Shown in pieces: positions 26,382 through 35,246 of a stretch of DNA of 64,000 nt; positions within the stretch are counted from its first letter, which is position 1; the number at the start of each line of letters is the position of its first letter. The DNA is taken from NCBI GenBank assembly GCA_023145435.1, contig JAGLDS010000003.1:1-64000 (forward strand), read 5' to 3'. The DNA is from Clostridiales bacterium. GTDB taxonomy: Bacteria > Bacillota > Clostridia > DUPQ01. Below the pieces are notes generated by a model. The model was given only the letters and a program-made list of their open reading frames with translations, ran no database searches and had not been told where the DNA came from. The translations under genes were made by a program, and so were the position numbers.

Positions 26382-27341
26382 ATGAAACCGATTATTCAAA
26401 AAAAGCAAATAAATCTAGCCATGATAGGAATGGTTGCTGAAAATGGACATCCATATTCTTGGAGTGCCATTTGTAATGGTTATGACGAAAAGGAAATGAA
26501 AGAATGTGGTTATCCAGTTATACCTCAATATTTAGGTGAACAACCAAAAGAAACACTAACTATTCCTAATGTGAATGTAACACATATTTGGTGTGATGAT
26601 TATGATCAGGCAAAACATGTAGCAAAAGCATCTCTTATTCCTAATGTGGTAAAAAATCCTGAAGATGTTATAGGAAAGGTAGATGCAGTTGTAATTCCTA
26701 CAGATAAAGGATGGGAACATGTTAATAGGGTGAGACCATTTATGGAAGCAAACATACCTATATTTATTGACAAACCAATGTGTGATAATGAGAAAGACTT
26801 AAAGCAGTTTATAAAATGGCACAAGGAAGGTAAAAAGTTTATATCATCTAGTTCCATGAGATATAATCCAGGATTACAAGAATTAAGAGAAAACACAACC
26901 CAATATGGTAATTTAAAATATGCAACTATTACAACACCAAAAACTTGGGAGAGATATGGGATACATGCTTTAGAAGGAATATATCCCATTGTAAAACCAG
27001 GTTTTATTTCAGTAAGAAATTCAGGAAACGATAAACGTGATATTGTTCATCTTAAACATGAAAAAGATATTGATGTAGTTATTGCAGCTATTTATGATAT
27101 GAGAGGATGTTTTGGAAAAGTATTACTAGGTGGCGACAAGGGGTTTACTTTTGCTGAATCTGGGGGATCCTATTTCTCTTTTAGAAATCAACTAGAAGCG
27201 TTTATAAGTTATTTACGAACAGGTATAATGCCTTTTGAATTTAGCGAAACAATTGAATTGATGAAAATTATAATTGCAGGAATTAAAAGTAAAAATGAAG
27301 GTAATAGAGAAGTGTTTTTAGAAGAGATAGAGGGATTATAA
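26382..27341 (+). CDS. Gfo/Idh/MocA-family oxidoreductase, divergent
   Basis: A 319-residue protein with the second-half features of the family: the VVIPTDKGWEH strand and IFIDKPMCDNEKD, the counterpart of the usual EKP motif. The N-terminal nucleotide-binding strand reads LAMIGMVAENGHPYSW, without the clear GxGxxG of the other oxidoreductase at 21569, so its cofactor use may differ. The C-terminal half (DIVHLKHEKDIDVVIAAIYDMRG) fits a substrate-binding sheet. Its ribosome site is AAGGAG. The class-III aminotransferase gene follows immediately, TAA directly followed by ATG. Confidence 0.78.
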   Translation: MKPIIQKKQINLAMIGMVAENGHPYSWSAICNGYDEKEMKECGYPVIPQYLGEQPKETLTIPNVNVTHIWCDDYDQAKHVAKASLIPNVVKNPEDVIGKVDAVVIPTDKGWEHVNRVRPFMEANIPIFIDKPMCDNEKDLKQFIKWHKEGKKFISSSSMRYNPGLQELRENTTQYGNLKYATITTPKTWERYGIHALEGIYPIVKPGFISVRNSGNDKRDIVHLKHEKDIDVVIAAIYDMRGCFGKVLLGGDKGFTFAESGGSYFSFRNQLEAFISYLRTGIMPFEFSETIELMKIIIAGIKSKNEGNREVFLEEIEGL

Positions 27342-28541
27342 ATGAAAAAAGATAATAATTATTGGTTTAATCAGTTAGAGAAATATGTGGCAGGCGGGTC
27401 ATCTACAGGTTCAAAAAGAGCCACATTACAACCAGAAGAACCGTCGGTTATTGTTAAAGGTGAAGGTTGTAGAGTTATTGATGCTAATAACAAAGAATAC
27501 ATCGATTTTAGAAATGGACTTGGTCCAGTGACTTTAGGTTATAACTATAAAGAAGTAACTAACGCTATTAAAAGACAATTAAATAAAGGAATTGTGTTTG
27601 GACATCCAACCCCCTTAGAAGCAGAAGTCGCAAAAATGCTTACTAAAATAATTCCTTGTGCAGAGAAAGTACGCTTTTTAAAAACAGGAGGAGAAGCGCT
27701 AGCTGCTTGTATTAAATTAGCAAGGGCTTATACTAGTAAAAAGCATATAATACAGATTGGCTATAATGGGTGGATTAACACCTTAGGTGAGGGAGCAAAA
27801 CTAAATCCAAGAGATATATCAACAGGAGTTCCTCTTGGAATTACTGAAGAACTTAGTCAATTACATCACACTGTTAAATGGAACGATGAGAAAACTGTGA
27901 AACAATTGTATGAAACATATAAAGGTGAGATTGCTGCAATTATAGTTGCAGCTGATTATGAGGAAATGGAAAGAGGTCAAACCTTTTATCCGTTTTTAAG
28001 AGATATAACAAAGAAAAATAAAAGTGTATTAGTTTTTGATGAAATTGTTACAGGTTTTAGAATAGCTTTAGGAGGAGTATCTGAATACTTTAATGTTGTT
28101 CCTGATTTAGCTGTTTATGCAAAAGGAATTGCAAATGGTATGCCTTTGTCTTGTTTTTGTGGGAAAAAAGAAATTATGGAATTTGTTACAAAGGGAGCTA
28201 CAATTTCCTCAACTTATGGTGGAGAAACTCTATCACTAGCTGCATGTAAACAGGTAATAAAAATATATAAAAGCGAACCTATCATAGATCACTTGTGGGA
28301 AATGGGAGAAAAATTATTTGGTGCATTAAACCGATTGTTTGAAGAGAAAAACTATGATATTCGCGTAAAAGGATTTCCTCCATGTGCAATTTTTGTAACT
28401 AAAGATCAATCTCTTTTACAAGAATTTTTTAGACATGCCTATGATAATGGAGTGTCTTTATATAATGTTTCTTATGTGAACTACTCTCATAAAGAAAAGG
28501 ATATTGACGAGGTTATAAAAATCTTAAAAAACTGTATTTGA
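27342..28541 (+). CDS. Class-III PLP aminotransferase (glutamate-1-semialdehyde aminomutase-like)
   Basis: A 399-residue fold-type I enzyme related to HemL and omega-aminotransferases. The features are FLKTGGEALAACIKLARAYT, the aspartate motif VFDEIVTGFRIALGG, and the cofactor lysine in VYAKGIANGMPL near residue 265. It starts YVAGGSSTGSKR where HemL has a similar PGGVNSPVR loop. No haem biosynthesis gene is nearby, so a transaminase or aminomutase in the local pathway is more likely than tetrapyrrole synthesis. It is the last gene of the ROK-led cluster; the next gene begins 83 bases later, behind a possible promoter. Confidence 0.85.
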   Translation: MKKDNNYWFNQLEKYVAGGSSTGSKRATLQPEEPSVIVKGEGCRVIDANNKEYIDFRNGLGPVTLGYNYKEVTNAIKRQLNKGIVFGHPTPLEAEVAKMLTKIIPCAEKVRFLKTGGEALAACIKLARAYTSKKHIIQIGYNGWINTLGEGAKLNPRDISTGVPLGITEELSQLHHTVKWNDEKTVKQLYETYKGEIAAIIVAADYEEMERGQTFYPFLRDITKKNKSVLVFDEIVTGFRIALGGVSEYFNVVPDLAVYAKGIANGMPLSCFCGKKEIMEFVTKGATISSTYGGETLSLAACKQVIKIYKSEPIIDHLWEMGEKLFGALNRLFEEKNYDIRVKGFPPCAIFVTKDQSLLQEFFRHAYDNGVSLYNVSYVNYSHKEKDIDEVIKILKNCI

Positions 28542-28624
28542 AGTTACACATAATAAACATTAACAATAATAGTTATTTTGATTATGATATAATAATTATA
28601 TCAAAAGGTAAGGGGCTAAATTTT

Positions 28625-30859
28625 ATGGAAATATCTATTGGTTCAATCAATAAAATTAACAATATATTTGAAAAAGCAGACAGCGAAAAGCGAACAATGT
28701 TATATGAACATGAAGTATATGAACTTCTTGATTGGGTTGGACTTTCTGTTCCTAAAAATGTACTTATTACTGAGACAAATCAAGTAACTGAAGACGTTTT
28801 ACAACCATTTGGTGACAAAGTGGTTATTAAAGTAGTATCTAAAGACATTATTCATAAACAAAAGCTAGGGGGGGTTAAAATTGTTAATAAACATGACCCT
28901 ATTTTTGTACAATATGTCATAGATAAAATGAGAACTGAAATTTTATCAAATTATGATACAAAGTTACCTCATATTGAGGGATTTCTCATAGTAGAGTTTG
29001 TTGAGTTTTCCAGTGGATTAGGAAATGAACTGTTATTGGGAATAAAGTGTGATAGAGCTTTTGGTCCAGTTATTACATTAAGTAAGGGTGGCGATGATGC
29101 AGAGTTTTTTGCTAAGTACTATGATAAGGCAAATTTAGTTTTACCTCATTTAAACTTAGAACAAGCAACAAAGTTAGCTAGTAGTATTAAAATAAGACAC
29201 AAATATATTGAAACAGGACATCCTGAATACACAGATCTAATCGCAAAAACCACTTCAATTATAAGTGCACTTGCTTATAATTATTCAAAAGTTAATTTAG
29301 ATAATCCAACTTACTATATAACACAAGCAGACTTTAATCCTTTTGTGTTTTCTAAGACTGGAAAATTTGTGGCAGTAGATGGATATGTATCCTTTGAAAA
29401 AGCTCAAAAGCAAAATGATGAATTAACAGTTAATACAAATAATTTAATACCATTTTTTAAACCGAATGGAGTAGCTATTGTAGGTGTTACTTCAGATCCA
29501 AATAAATATAGTATGGGAAAAGAAATTGCCCATTTAATGCACGAGTTAGGACGAGACGACTTATACTGTGTAAATCCAAAAGGTGGTACAGTGAAATTAG
29601 GAGATAAAGACTATCCTCTATATCAAAGTATTGACCACATTGAAAAATCAGTAGACTTAGCTATTTATACAGCTCCAGCAAAACATATTTCATCTTTCTT
29701 TGAAAGCATGGAAAAAAACATCCCCAAATCTGTTGTGTTAATTCCAGGAATTCCATCAGATATAGATTATCAAGAATTTAAAAGTGATCTAAAAAGCAAG
29801 GTGAAAGAAGGAATTAGAGTTATTGGTCCAAATTGTATGGGAACTTACTATGGAAAAGGGAAAGATGCCATTGGTGTTAATTCTCTATTTATTGAAGAGG
29901 ATCGATTACATATTGAATCTAATGAACTAAGTAATGTTGTTTTACTGTCACAAAGTGGTGGAATGGCAATCACTATGATTGATAAACTTAAAAACACACC
30001 AATTTTTAAGGCAGTTGTTAGTTTTGGAAATAAGTATGATGTAAAAATTACTGATTTAATAGCTTTATTTGAATTACAAGATATTATTGAAGTAATTGCC
30101 CTTTATGTTGAAGGTTTTGACACATTAGAAGGGCGAGCATTCTTTGAAATGGCTAAGAATTCTATAAAGCCTATTATTGTATACAAAGGTGGTAAAACAG
30201 AAGCGGGAGCAAAGGCTGCACAAAGCCACACAGCTTCTATGACTGGTGATTATGAAGTTTTTAAATCCGCATGTCAACAAGCAAATGTAATTTTATTAGA
30301 AGATGCTAGTATGTACATGAATACTATTAAAACTTTTTCATTATTAGCACATAAAGAAATTAAGGGAATGAATGTGGCAGGAGTGTTAAACGCTGGTTTT
30401 GAAGCTACAATTGCATCTGATGAATTAGGTAGTTTACAGTTAGCAAAACCAAGTGAAAAAACAATGAAAACACTAAAAAGTATTAATACACATGGATTAG
30501 TTGATGTTAGCAATAGCATCATGGACGTAACACCTATGACTGATGATGTAAGGTATGGTCAATATATTGAAGCTTTTTTAAAAGATGACAATGTGGATAG
30601 CGTTTTAGTTGGAGTAGTTCCACATGTTGAAAATATCAAATCTACACCAGACACTTGCCATGATGATAATTCTCTTGCAAATATTATTGTAAAATTGTTT
30701 CATAAATATAATAAGCCAATTATAGTGTCGGTTAATGCTAGTGAATACTATGCAGAGTTTGTTTCTGTTATGGAAAAAGGTGGATTACCTGTTTTTACTG
30801 ACATCCGTTTAGCTGTTAGGACACTAGAAATATTTGCAAAATATAAGAATTTACGCTAA
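28625..30859 (+). CDS. ADP-forming acyl-CoA synthetase, single-chain, ATP-grasp first
   Basis: A 744-residue fused acyl-CoA synthetase of the acetyl-CoA synthetase (ADP-forming) family. An ATP-grasp domain occupies about residues 1-235 (VVIKVVSKDIIHKQKLGGVK), followed by a CoA-binding Rossmann domain (VAIVGVTSDPNKYSMGKEI) and the ligase domains with the phospho-histidine motif QSHTASMTGD near residue 540. The reaction is reversible: acyl-CoA + ADP + Pi gives acid + CoA + ATP, an energy-conserving step in anaerobes. The domain order is the reverse of the common CoA-binding-first form. ATG 28625 has AAGGGG upstream, and a TATAAT-like sequence sits just before it. Confidence 0.86.
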   Translation: MEISIGSINKINNIFEKADSEKRTMLYEHEVYELLDWVGLSVPKNVLITETNQVTEDVLQPFGDKVVIKVVSKDIIHKQKLGGVKIVNKHDPIFVQYVIDKMRTEILSNYDTKLPHIEGFLIVEFVEFSSGLGNELLLGIKCDRAFGPVITLSKGGDDAEFFAKYYDKANLVLPHLNLEQATKLASSIKIRHKYIETGHPEYTDLIAKTTSIISALAYNYSKVNLDNPTYYITQADFNPFVFSKTGKFVAVDGYVSFEKAQKQNDELTVNTNNLIPFFKPNGVAIVGVTSDPNKYSMGKEIAHLMHELGRDDLYCVNPKGGTVKLGDKDYPLYQSIDHIEKSVDLAIYTAPAKHISSFFESMEKNIPKSVVLIPGIPSDIDYQEFKSDLKSKVKEGIRVIGPNCMGTYYGKGKDAIGVNSLFIEEDRLHIESNELSNVVLLSQSGGMAITMIDKLKNTPIFKAVVSFGNKYDVKITDLIALFELQDIIEVIALYVEGFDTLEGRAFFEMAKNSIKPIIVYKGGKTEAGAKAAQSHTASMTGDYEVFKSACQQANVILLEDASMYMNTIKTFSLLAHKEIKGMNVAGVLNAGFEATIASDELGSLQLAKPSEKTMKTLKSINTHGLVDVSNSIMDVTPMTDDVRYGQYIEAFLKDDNVDSVLVGVVPHVENIKSTPDTCHDDNSLANIIVKLFHKYNKPIIVSVNASEYYAEFVSVMEKGGLPVFTDIRLAVRTLEIFAKYKNLR

Positions 30860-30864
30860 TTTGC

Positions 30865-30888
30865 GAACAAATTGTAAAATAATTCGTT
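30865..30888 (+). promoter_or_regulatory. ECF-type promoter upstream of the sigma factor gene
   Basis: GAAC (30865-30868) and CGTT (30885-30888) are separated by exactly 16 bases, the arrangement used by many extracytoplasmic-function sigma factors. It lies 27 bases before the ECF gene itself, which is the classic position for autoregulation. The core motif is short, so chance cannot be excluded. Confidence 0.6.
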
Positions 30889-30915
30889 GTAAGTAGTGAG
30901 AGGAGTTATTTTGCA

Positions 30916-31473
30916 ATGGATGAAATATTAATAAATGAATATCTTGATGGAAAAGAAGGATCAATTGATTTACTGATTGATAGGTACTCTAGACCGCTAT
31001 ATAAACTTTGCTTTAATTTAGTGAAAAACAATTTTGAAGCAGATGATTTGTTTCAAGAAACTTGGATAAAAATTATTAGAAATATTCACAAATACAAATC
31101 AAAAAACTTTAAGAATTTTCTCTATAAGGTTTGTATAAACACCTATAAAGATCAATATCGGAAAAACAAAAAACAGAAAAATCTATTTTCACTAATGGAA
31201 GATGAATTGTATATGAGGCGATTAGAAAAAGTACAAGCAACTAATAGTGAAAATATTCTTGTGCAAAAAGAATTAGTAAATTATATGATGGAAAATCTTT
31301 ATTCATTAAAAGACCATTACAGAATTCCCCTCATTTTGTTTTACTTTGATGGTATGAAATACCAAAAGATTGCTGAGGTCATGGGTGTTTCCATGGGTAC
31401 GGTTAAATCTAGAATTAGTAAAGGAAAACAAAAGTTAAAAGAAACTATGGAGGTGAATTACAATGTCATATAA
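30916..31473 (+). CDS. ECF-type RNA polymerase sigma factor
   Basis: A 185-residue sigma-70 family factor with region 2 (FEADDLFQETWIKIIRNIHKY, residues 41-61) and region 4 (MKYQKIAEVMGVSMGTVKSRISKGKQKL, residues 148-175), and no regions 1 or 3. It would direct RNA polymerase to a small regulon, including its own gene given the GAAC/CGTT promoter upstream. The start follows GAGAGGAG. The anti-sigma gene overlaps it by 11 bases, so the two are made together. Confidence 0.9.
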   Translation: MDEILINEYLDGKEGSIDLLIDRYSRPLYKLCFNLVKNNFEADDLFQETWIKIIRNIHKYKSKNFKNFLYKVCINTYKDQYRKNKKQKNLFSLMEDELYMRRLEKVQATNSENILVQKELVNYMMENLYSLKDHYRIPLILFYFDGMKYQKIAEVMGVSMGTVKSRISKGKQKLKETMEVNYNVI

Positions 31474-34400
31474 TATTGATAAAAAACTTGATACTCTAAA
31501 AGAATTGGAAATTATTCCATCATCTTTGTTATTACATAAAACAAAAATGTTAGCAAGAGCTGCCACAGAGCAACGTAAGAAGAAAGCTATAATAAATTGG
31601 ATGCCTACACTGGTCAGTAGTTTAGTTGCTGTAATAGCTATTGTATTTGCAGTAATGATGTTTTTTAATGCAAATAGTAGTAAATCAATAATTTCAGGAG
31701 AAACTGCTGCAATTTATTCTCTAGATATAAATCCTTCCATAGAATTAGGAGTTGATTTATCCAAAGAAGTTATTGAAGTAAAAAGTTTAAATGAAGAAGG
31801 AAAAGAATTACTTAAAGCAGTTAATTGTATTGGTAAAGAACTAGATAAAAGTATAGATGAATTATTAAAAATGGCTGAGGAAATAGGATACATCGATGCT
31901 AATACAGAAAACTATGTTATTGTTTCTGAAATCGTAGTAAAAGATAGTTTTGAATCAATGGAAGAACAAGTAAAGAGTATTATCAAACCTGAATCAGTTA
32001 AATTAATATTCCTAATTGGTGATCTTGCAAATAAAGAAAGTGCCGATGTTAAAGGGATATCAACTGGTAAAGAAATTTTTCAAAAAAAAGCAAAAGAAAT
32101 CGGTGTTGATATAAAAGATAGTGATCTTCTTGAAAAAAGCATTAAAGAGGTAATTTCAGGAACCACCCAAGAAGTGGGCGATATTTTTAACGAAAAAGAA
32201 TACATTGGACCTGTTGTTAATACAGATTCACAAACAGGTTATATATTAGTTGATTGGGAAGCCATAGAAGATGAAGAGTTAAAAGGATATAAGATTGTAA
32301 TATCAAAAAACAACGAAACACCTGTATATGCAGCAGATGGTTATCTTGTTTACCTAACAGATAAAACTATGACATCATATATAATTGATAACCAACTAGC
32401 CTATAATGATGGTGATTTTGGAAGTTATTTAGAGGATATGGACAGTTACTATATTAGTGTTAGTGCTATATATAATCAAAAAATAGTTCCAGGAAATGCA
32501 GTGCTAACACAATTTGTTGCTAAAAAAGCAGTTGTAACTCCATCGCCAACTCCAATACCCACACCTACTCCAACTCCAAATCCTGTTCCAATAGTTACTC
32601 CTTCTAGTAATATTACAGGTCAAAGAAACTCTGATGGATCAATAGCGCTATCATGGGATAAAATTGATAGTGAACATTTCCAAGGATATAAAGTAGTAAC
32701 ATCGTCAACTAACCCTAATCCCAAATATCCTAATGACGGTTACATTATATATATTACAGATAAAAACACTACATCATTGAATGTAGGAAATGAATACCTA
32801 GGTAAATTATCTGCGGGAACTTCCTATTATTTCAGCGTAACAGTACTATATAACAACCAATCCCCAGTTGCAGGCAACTCAATATATCTTAAGTATTTAG
32901 ACAAACAAGAACCTGAGCCAACTGTTAATTTATCTTCAACAATTACGGGAGAAAGACTAAGTAATGGTAATATTATATTAGGATGGGAAAAAATTGAAAG
33001 TTCTACTTTCCAAGGGTATAAGGTAGTTGCATCAAAAAACAATCCAACACCTAAGTATCCAGAAGATGGATATATTAAGTATATTACAAGTAGCTCAACA
33101 ACTTCATTATTAGCAGATGATAGCTTCATGGGCCAATTAGAAGCGGGTGTTGAGTATTACTTTAGCATTACAGTGCTGTACACAAATGAAAAAGTTGCAG
33201 GTAATGCCATTAAATTAAAGTATCTAGATACACAAGTTACACCACCAAGCACAGAGAATTCATCTACAATAAGTGGACAACGCCTTTTAAATGGACAAGT
33301 AGCACTTACCTGGGAACAGATTAATGACTCTTCTTTCCAAGGGTATAAGGTAGTTGCATCAAAAAACAATCCAACACCTAAGTATCCAGAAGATGGATAT
33401 ATTAAGTATATTACAAGTAGCTCAACAACTTCACTATTAGTTGATGAGAGCTTTCTTGGTCAACTTGAAAAAGGAGAAGAATATTACTTTAGTATTACAG
33501 TACTATATACTAGTGAAAAAGTTGCAGGTAATGCCATTAAATTAAAGTATTTAGATACACAAATTACACCACCAAGCACTGGGAGTTCATCTACAATAAG
33601 TGGACAACGCCTTTCAAATGGACAAGTAGTACTTACCTGGGAACAGATTAATGACTCTTCTTTCCAAGGGTATAAGGTAGTTGCATCAAAAAACAATCCA
33701 ACACCTAAGTATCCAGAAGATGGATATATAAGGTATATCACAAGTAATACAACAACTTCACTATTAGTTGATGAGAGCTTTCTTGGTCAACTTGAAAAAG
33801 GAGAAGAATATTACTTTAGTATTACAGTACTATATACCGGTGAAAAAGTTGCAGGTAATGCAATAAGATTGCAATATTTAGATGAAGGGGAGGCTTCTAC
33901 ATTTGAAAGTAGTACAATTGCTGGAGTTAGATTAGAAGATGGCAGCATACAATTGGCTTGGCAAAAAATTGACGATGTAGCTTTTAGTGGGTATAAAATT
34001 GTAGCATCTGCTACCAACCCAAATCCAAAATATCCAGAGGATGGATATATAAAATATATAACAAATAGTAATACTGTTTTACTAAATGTGGGAGAAGTAT
34101 TTTTAGGTAAATTAACACCTGGAACTACATATTATTTTTCAGTTACTGTATTGTATGGAGGTTTAAAAGTACCTGGGAACGCCGTACAACTTCAATATAT
34201 GACAAAAGGAGATGTGGCTACTTATGAAGCTAGTAACATTACAGGAGTTAGACAAGAAAATGGTAGTATAGAATTAACGTGGGATAGAATTGACCATATA
34301 GGATTTGAAGGCTATAAGATCGTGGCATCTGCTACAGATCCAAATCCTAGTTATCCAGATGATGGGTATATCACATGGATAACTAATAGAGATGTGACAT

Positions 34401-34531
34401 CATTGCTAGTTGATGGTAGTTATTCGTCAAAGTTAACAGAAGGTGTAAATTATTATTTCTCTGTATCAACGTTATACTACTCACATAGTATAATAATACC
34501 GGGTAATTCAGTTTATTTAGAGTTTAAGTAA
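31463..34531 (+). CDS. Membrane-anchored anti-sigma factor, RsgI-like, with seven FN3-like ectodomain modules
   Basis: A 1022-residue transmembrane protein. Residues 1-45 are cytoplasmic and basic and should bind the sigma factor; one helix follows at about 47-68; residues 82-187 match the RsgI-type middle domain (AAIYSLDINPSIELGVD). Outside come a first beta module (about 246-352), a Pro/Thr linker (358-380) and six further modules of about 107-109 residues from residue 383 to the end. Each carries the motif NPxPKYPxDGYIxYIT and GYKVV. In clostridial SigI/RsgI systems such ectodomains sense polysaccharides; here the ligand is unknown. The ribosome site is GGAGGTG. Confidence 0.85.
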   Translation: MSYNIDKKLDTLKELEIIPSSLLLHKTKMLARAATEQRKKKAIINWMPTLVSSLVAVIAIVFAVMMFFNANSSKSIISGETAAIYSLDINPSIELGVDLSKEVIEVKSLNEEGKELLKAVNCIGKELDKSIDELLKMAEEIGYIDANTENYVIVSEIVVKDSFESMEEQVKSIIKPESVKLIFLIGDLANKESADVKGISTGKEIFQKKAKEIGVDIKDSDLLEKSIKEVISGTTQEVGDIFNEKEYIGPVVNTDSQTGYILVDWEAIEDEELKGYKIVISKNNETPVYAADGYLVYLTDKTMTSYIIDNQLAYNDGDFGSYLEDMDSYYISVSAIYNQKIVPGNAVLTQFVAKKAVVTPSPTPIPTPTPTPNPVPIVTPSSNITGQRNSDGSIALSWDKIDSEHFQGYKVVTSSTNPNPKYPNDGYIIYITDKNTTSLNVGNEYLGKLSAGTSYYFSVTVLYNNQSPVAGNSIYLKYLDKQEPEPTVNLSSTITGERLSNGNIILGWEKIESSTFQGYKVVASKNNPTPKYPEDGYIKYITSSSTTSLLADDSFMGQLEAGVEYYFSITVLYTNEKVAGNAIKLKYLDTQVTPPSTENSSTISGQRLLNGQVALTWEQINDSSFQGYKVVASKNNPTPKYPEDGYIKYITSSSTTSLLVDESFLGQLEKGEEYYFSITVLYTSEKVAGNAIKLKYLDTQITPPSTGSSSTISGQRLSNGQVVLTWEQINDSSFQGYKVVASKNNPTPKYPEDGYIRYITSNTTTSLLVDESFLGQLEKGEEYYFSITVLYTGEKVAGNAIRLQYLDEGEASTFESSTIAGVRLEDGSIQLAWQKIDDVAFSGYKIVASATNPNPKYPEDGYIKYITNSNTVLLNVGEVFLGKLTPGTTYYFSVTVLYGGLKVPGNAVQLQYMTKGDVATYEASNITGVRQENGSIELTWDRIDHIGFEGYKIVASATDPNPSYPDDGYITWITNRDVTSLLVDGSYSSKLTEGVNYYFSVSTLYYSHSIIIPGNSVYLEFK
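32936..33910 (+). repeat. Near-identical 327-base tandem coding repeats in the anti-sigma ectodomain
   Basis: Three successive module units repeat with an exact 327-base period; the sequence TTCCAAGGGTATAAGG recurs at 33008, 33335 and 33662, and about 90 following bases are almost unchanged. The outer modules, upstream and downstream, are more diverged in DNA. This indicates recent in-frame duplication, 109 codons per unit. Confidence 0.9.
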
Positions 34532-35058
34532 TAACCAATAACTTCCCTATAATTCAAAGCAATAACATGATTTCGGTGCTCCAGAACAAATGCTTTATTG
34601 TATTCTGCTCTGGCAGCATCGAGAAGTTCGTAATATTTTGCATATCCATAACAATTATTTTTTAATATAGTAATGCAAGAAGCATAGCGCTTATTAACAC
34701 CTTCGTGAACTGCCATCATATATATTGCATCTGTTACTAGTATTTTTGTTTCTGGGAGTATTATTGCTAATTCTTCAAAATTATCAATGGCCATTTTATA
34801 ATTATAAGTAAAGTAAAACAATTCACCTTGCCTATATAGAGAACGAATATATAAACTTTTACTGTCCTGATAATTACCTAAAGGTTTTAATTTTTTTATA
34901 GCATCTGGATATATTCTTGCTAAATAGTATCTTTCACCTAAATTATAGTTAATTTTTCGTATAACAACGAAATACGAAAAGGATACCACTATGGCTATAA
35001 TTAATAGTGTAATCATAGTATTTCTAAAATATTTTGGTTTATAATCTTCTTTATTCAT
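34513..35058 (-). CDS. Membrane-anchored TPR-like protein of unknown function
   Basis: A 181-residue protein with one N-terminal transmembrane helix (about residues 15-37) and an all-helical remainder rich in Tyr and Leu. Segments such as YYLARIYPDAIKKLKPLGNYQDSKSLY and GELFYFTYNYKMAIDNFEEL have the spacing of tetratricopeptide repeats. This suggests a protein-interaction scaffold facing outward. Its 3' end overlaps the convergent anti-sigma gene by 19 bases. The start at 35058 has GAGAAGGAT upstream. No enzymatic motif is seen. Confidence 0.7.
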   Translation of the reverse strand: MNKEDYKPKYFRNTMITLLIIAIVVSFSYFVVIRKINYNLGERYYLARIYPDAIKKLKPLGNYQDSKSLYIRSLYRQGELFYFTYNYKMAIDNFEELAIILPETKILVTDAIYMMAVHEGVNKRYASCITILKNNCYGYAKYYELLDAARAEYNKAFVLEHRNHVIALNYREVIGYYLNSK

Positions 35059-35095
35059 TTTTTATCCTTCTCTCACTAATAATGAACTTAGAACT

Positions 35096-35124
35096 ATTAT
35101 AGCATATTAATTATATTTTCTTAA
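35096..35124 (-). promoter_or_regulatory. Promoter of the TPR-like membrane protein gene
   Basis: On the minus strand TTAAGA (35119-35124) and TATAAT (35096-35101) are 17 bases apart, about 38 bases before the start codon. Confidence 0.55.
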
Positions 35125-35177
35125 TATGTTGAGTTATTATACTACTAAGTAAAATGTTTAAAATATAAGCAAATACC

Positions 35178-35206
35178 TTAAATTTTTGATAAAATAGAGG
35201 TATAAT
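35178..35206 (+). promoter_or_regulatory. Promoter of the HerA-type ATPase gene
   Basis: TTAAAT (35178-35183) and a perfect TATAAT (35201-35206) with a 17-base spacer. The palindrome at 35210-35225 lies right where transcription should begin. Confidence 0.55.
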
Positions 35207-35209
35207 TTA

Positions 35210-35225
35210 TATCTTATCTAAGATA
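35210..35225. promoter_or_regulatory. Operator-like palindrome at the HerA gene transcription start
   Basis: TATCTTA and TAAGATA form a perfect 7-base inverted repeat around a TC centre, three bases after the -10 box. A repressor bound here would block initiation. No regulator gene is adjacent, so the binding protein is unknown. Confidence 0.45.
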
Positions 35226-35246
35226 AAAGTACAAAGGAGAACCATT

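Noticed and set aside
26606-26989. A 127-codon minus-strand frame inside the second Gfo/Idh/MocA gene
   Set aside because: It is antisense, with no ribosome site and no recognisable domain.
32936-33910. CRISPR array
   Set aside because: The repeats are 327 bases long, contiguous and in frame within a coding sequence, with no short repeats and spacers and no cas genes.
32827-34017. Several minus-strand frames in the anti-sigma repeats
   Set aside because: They repeat with the same 327-base period as the sense gene, as expected for antisense shadows of the repeats.
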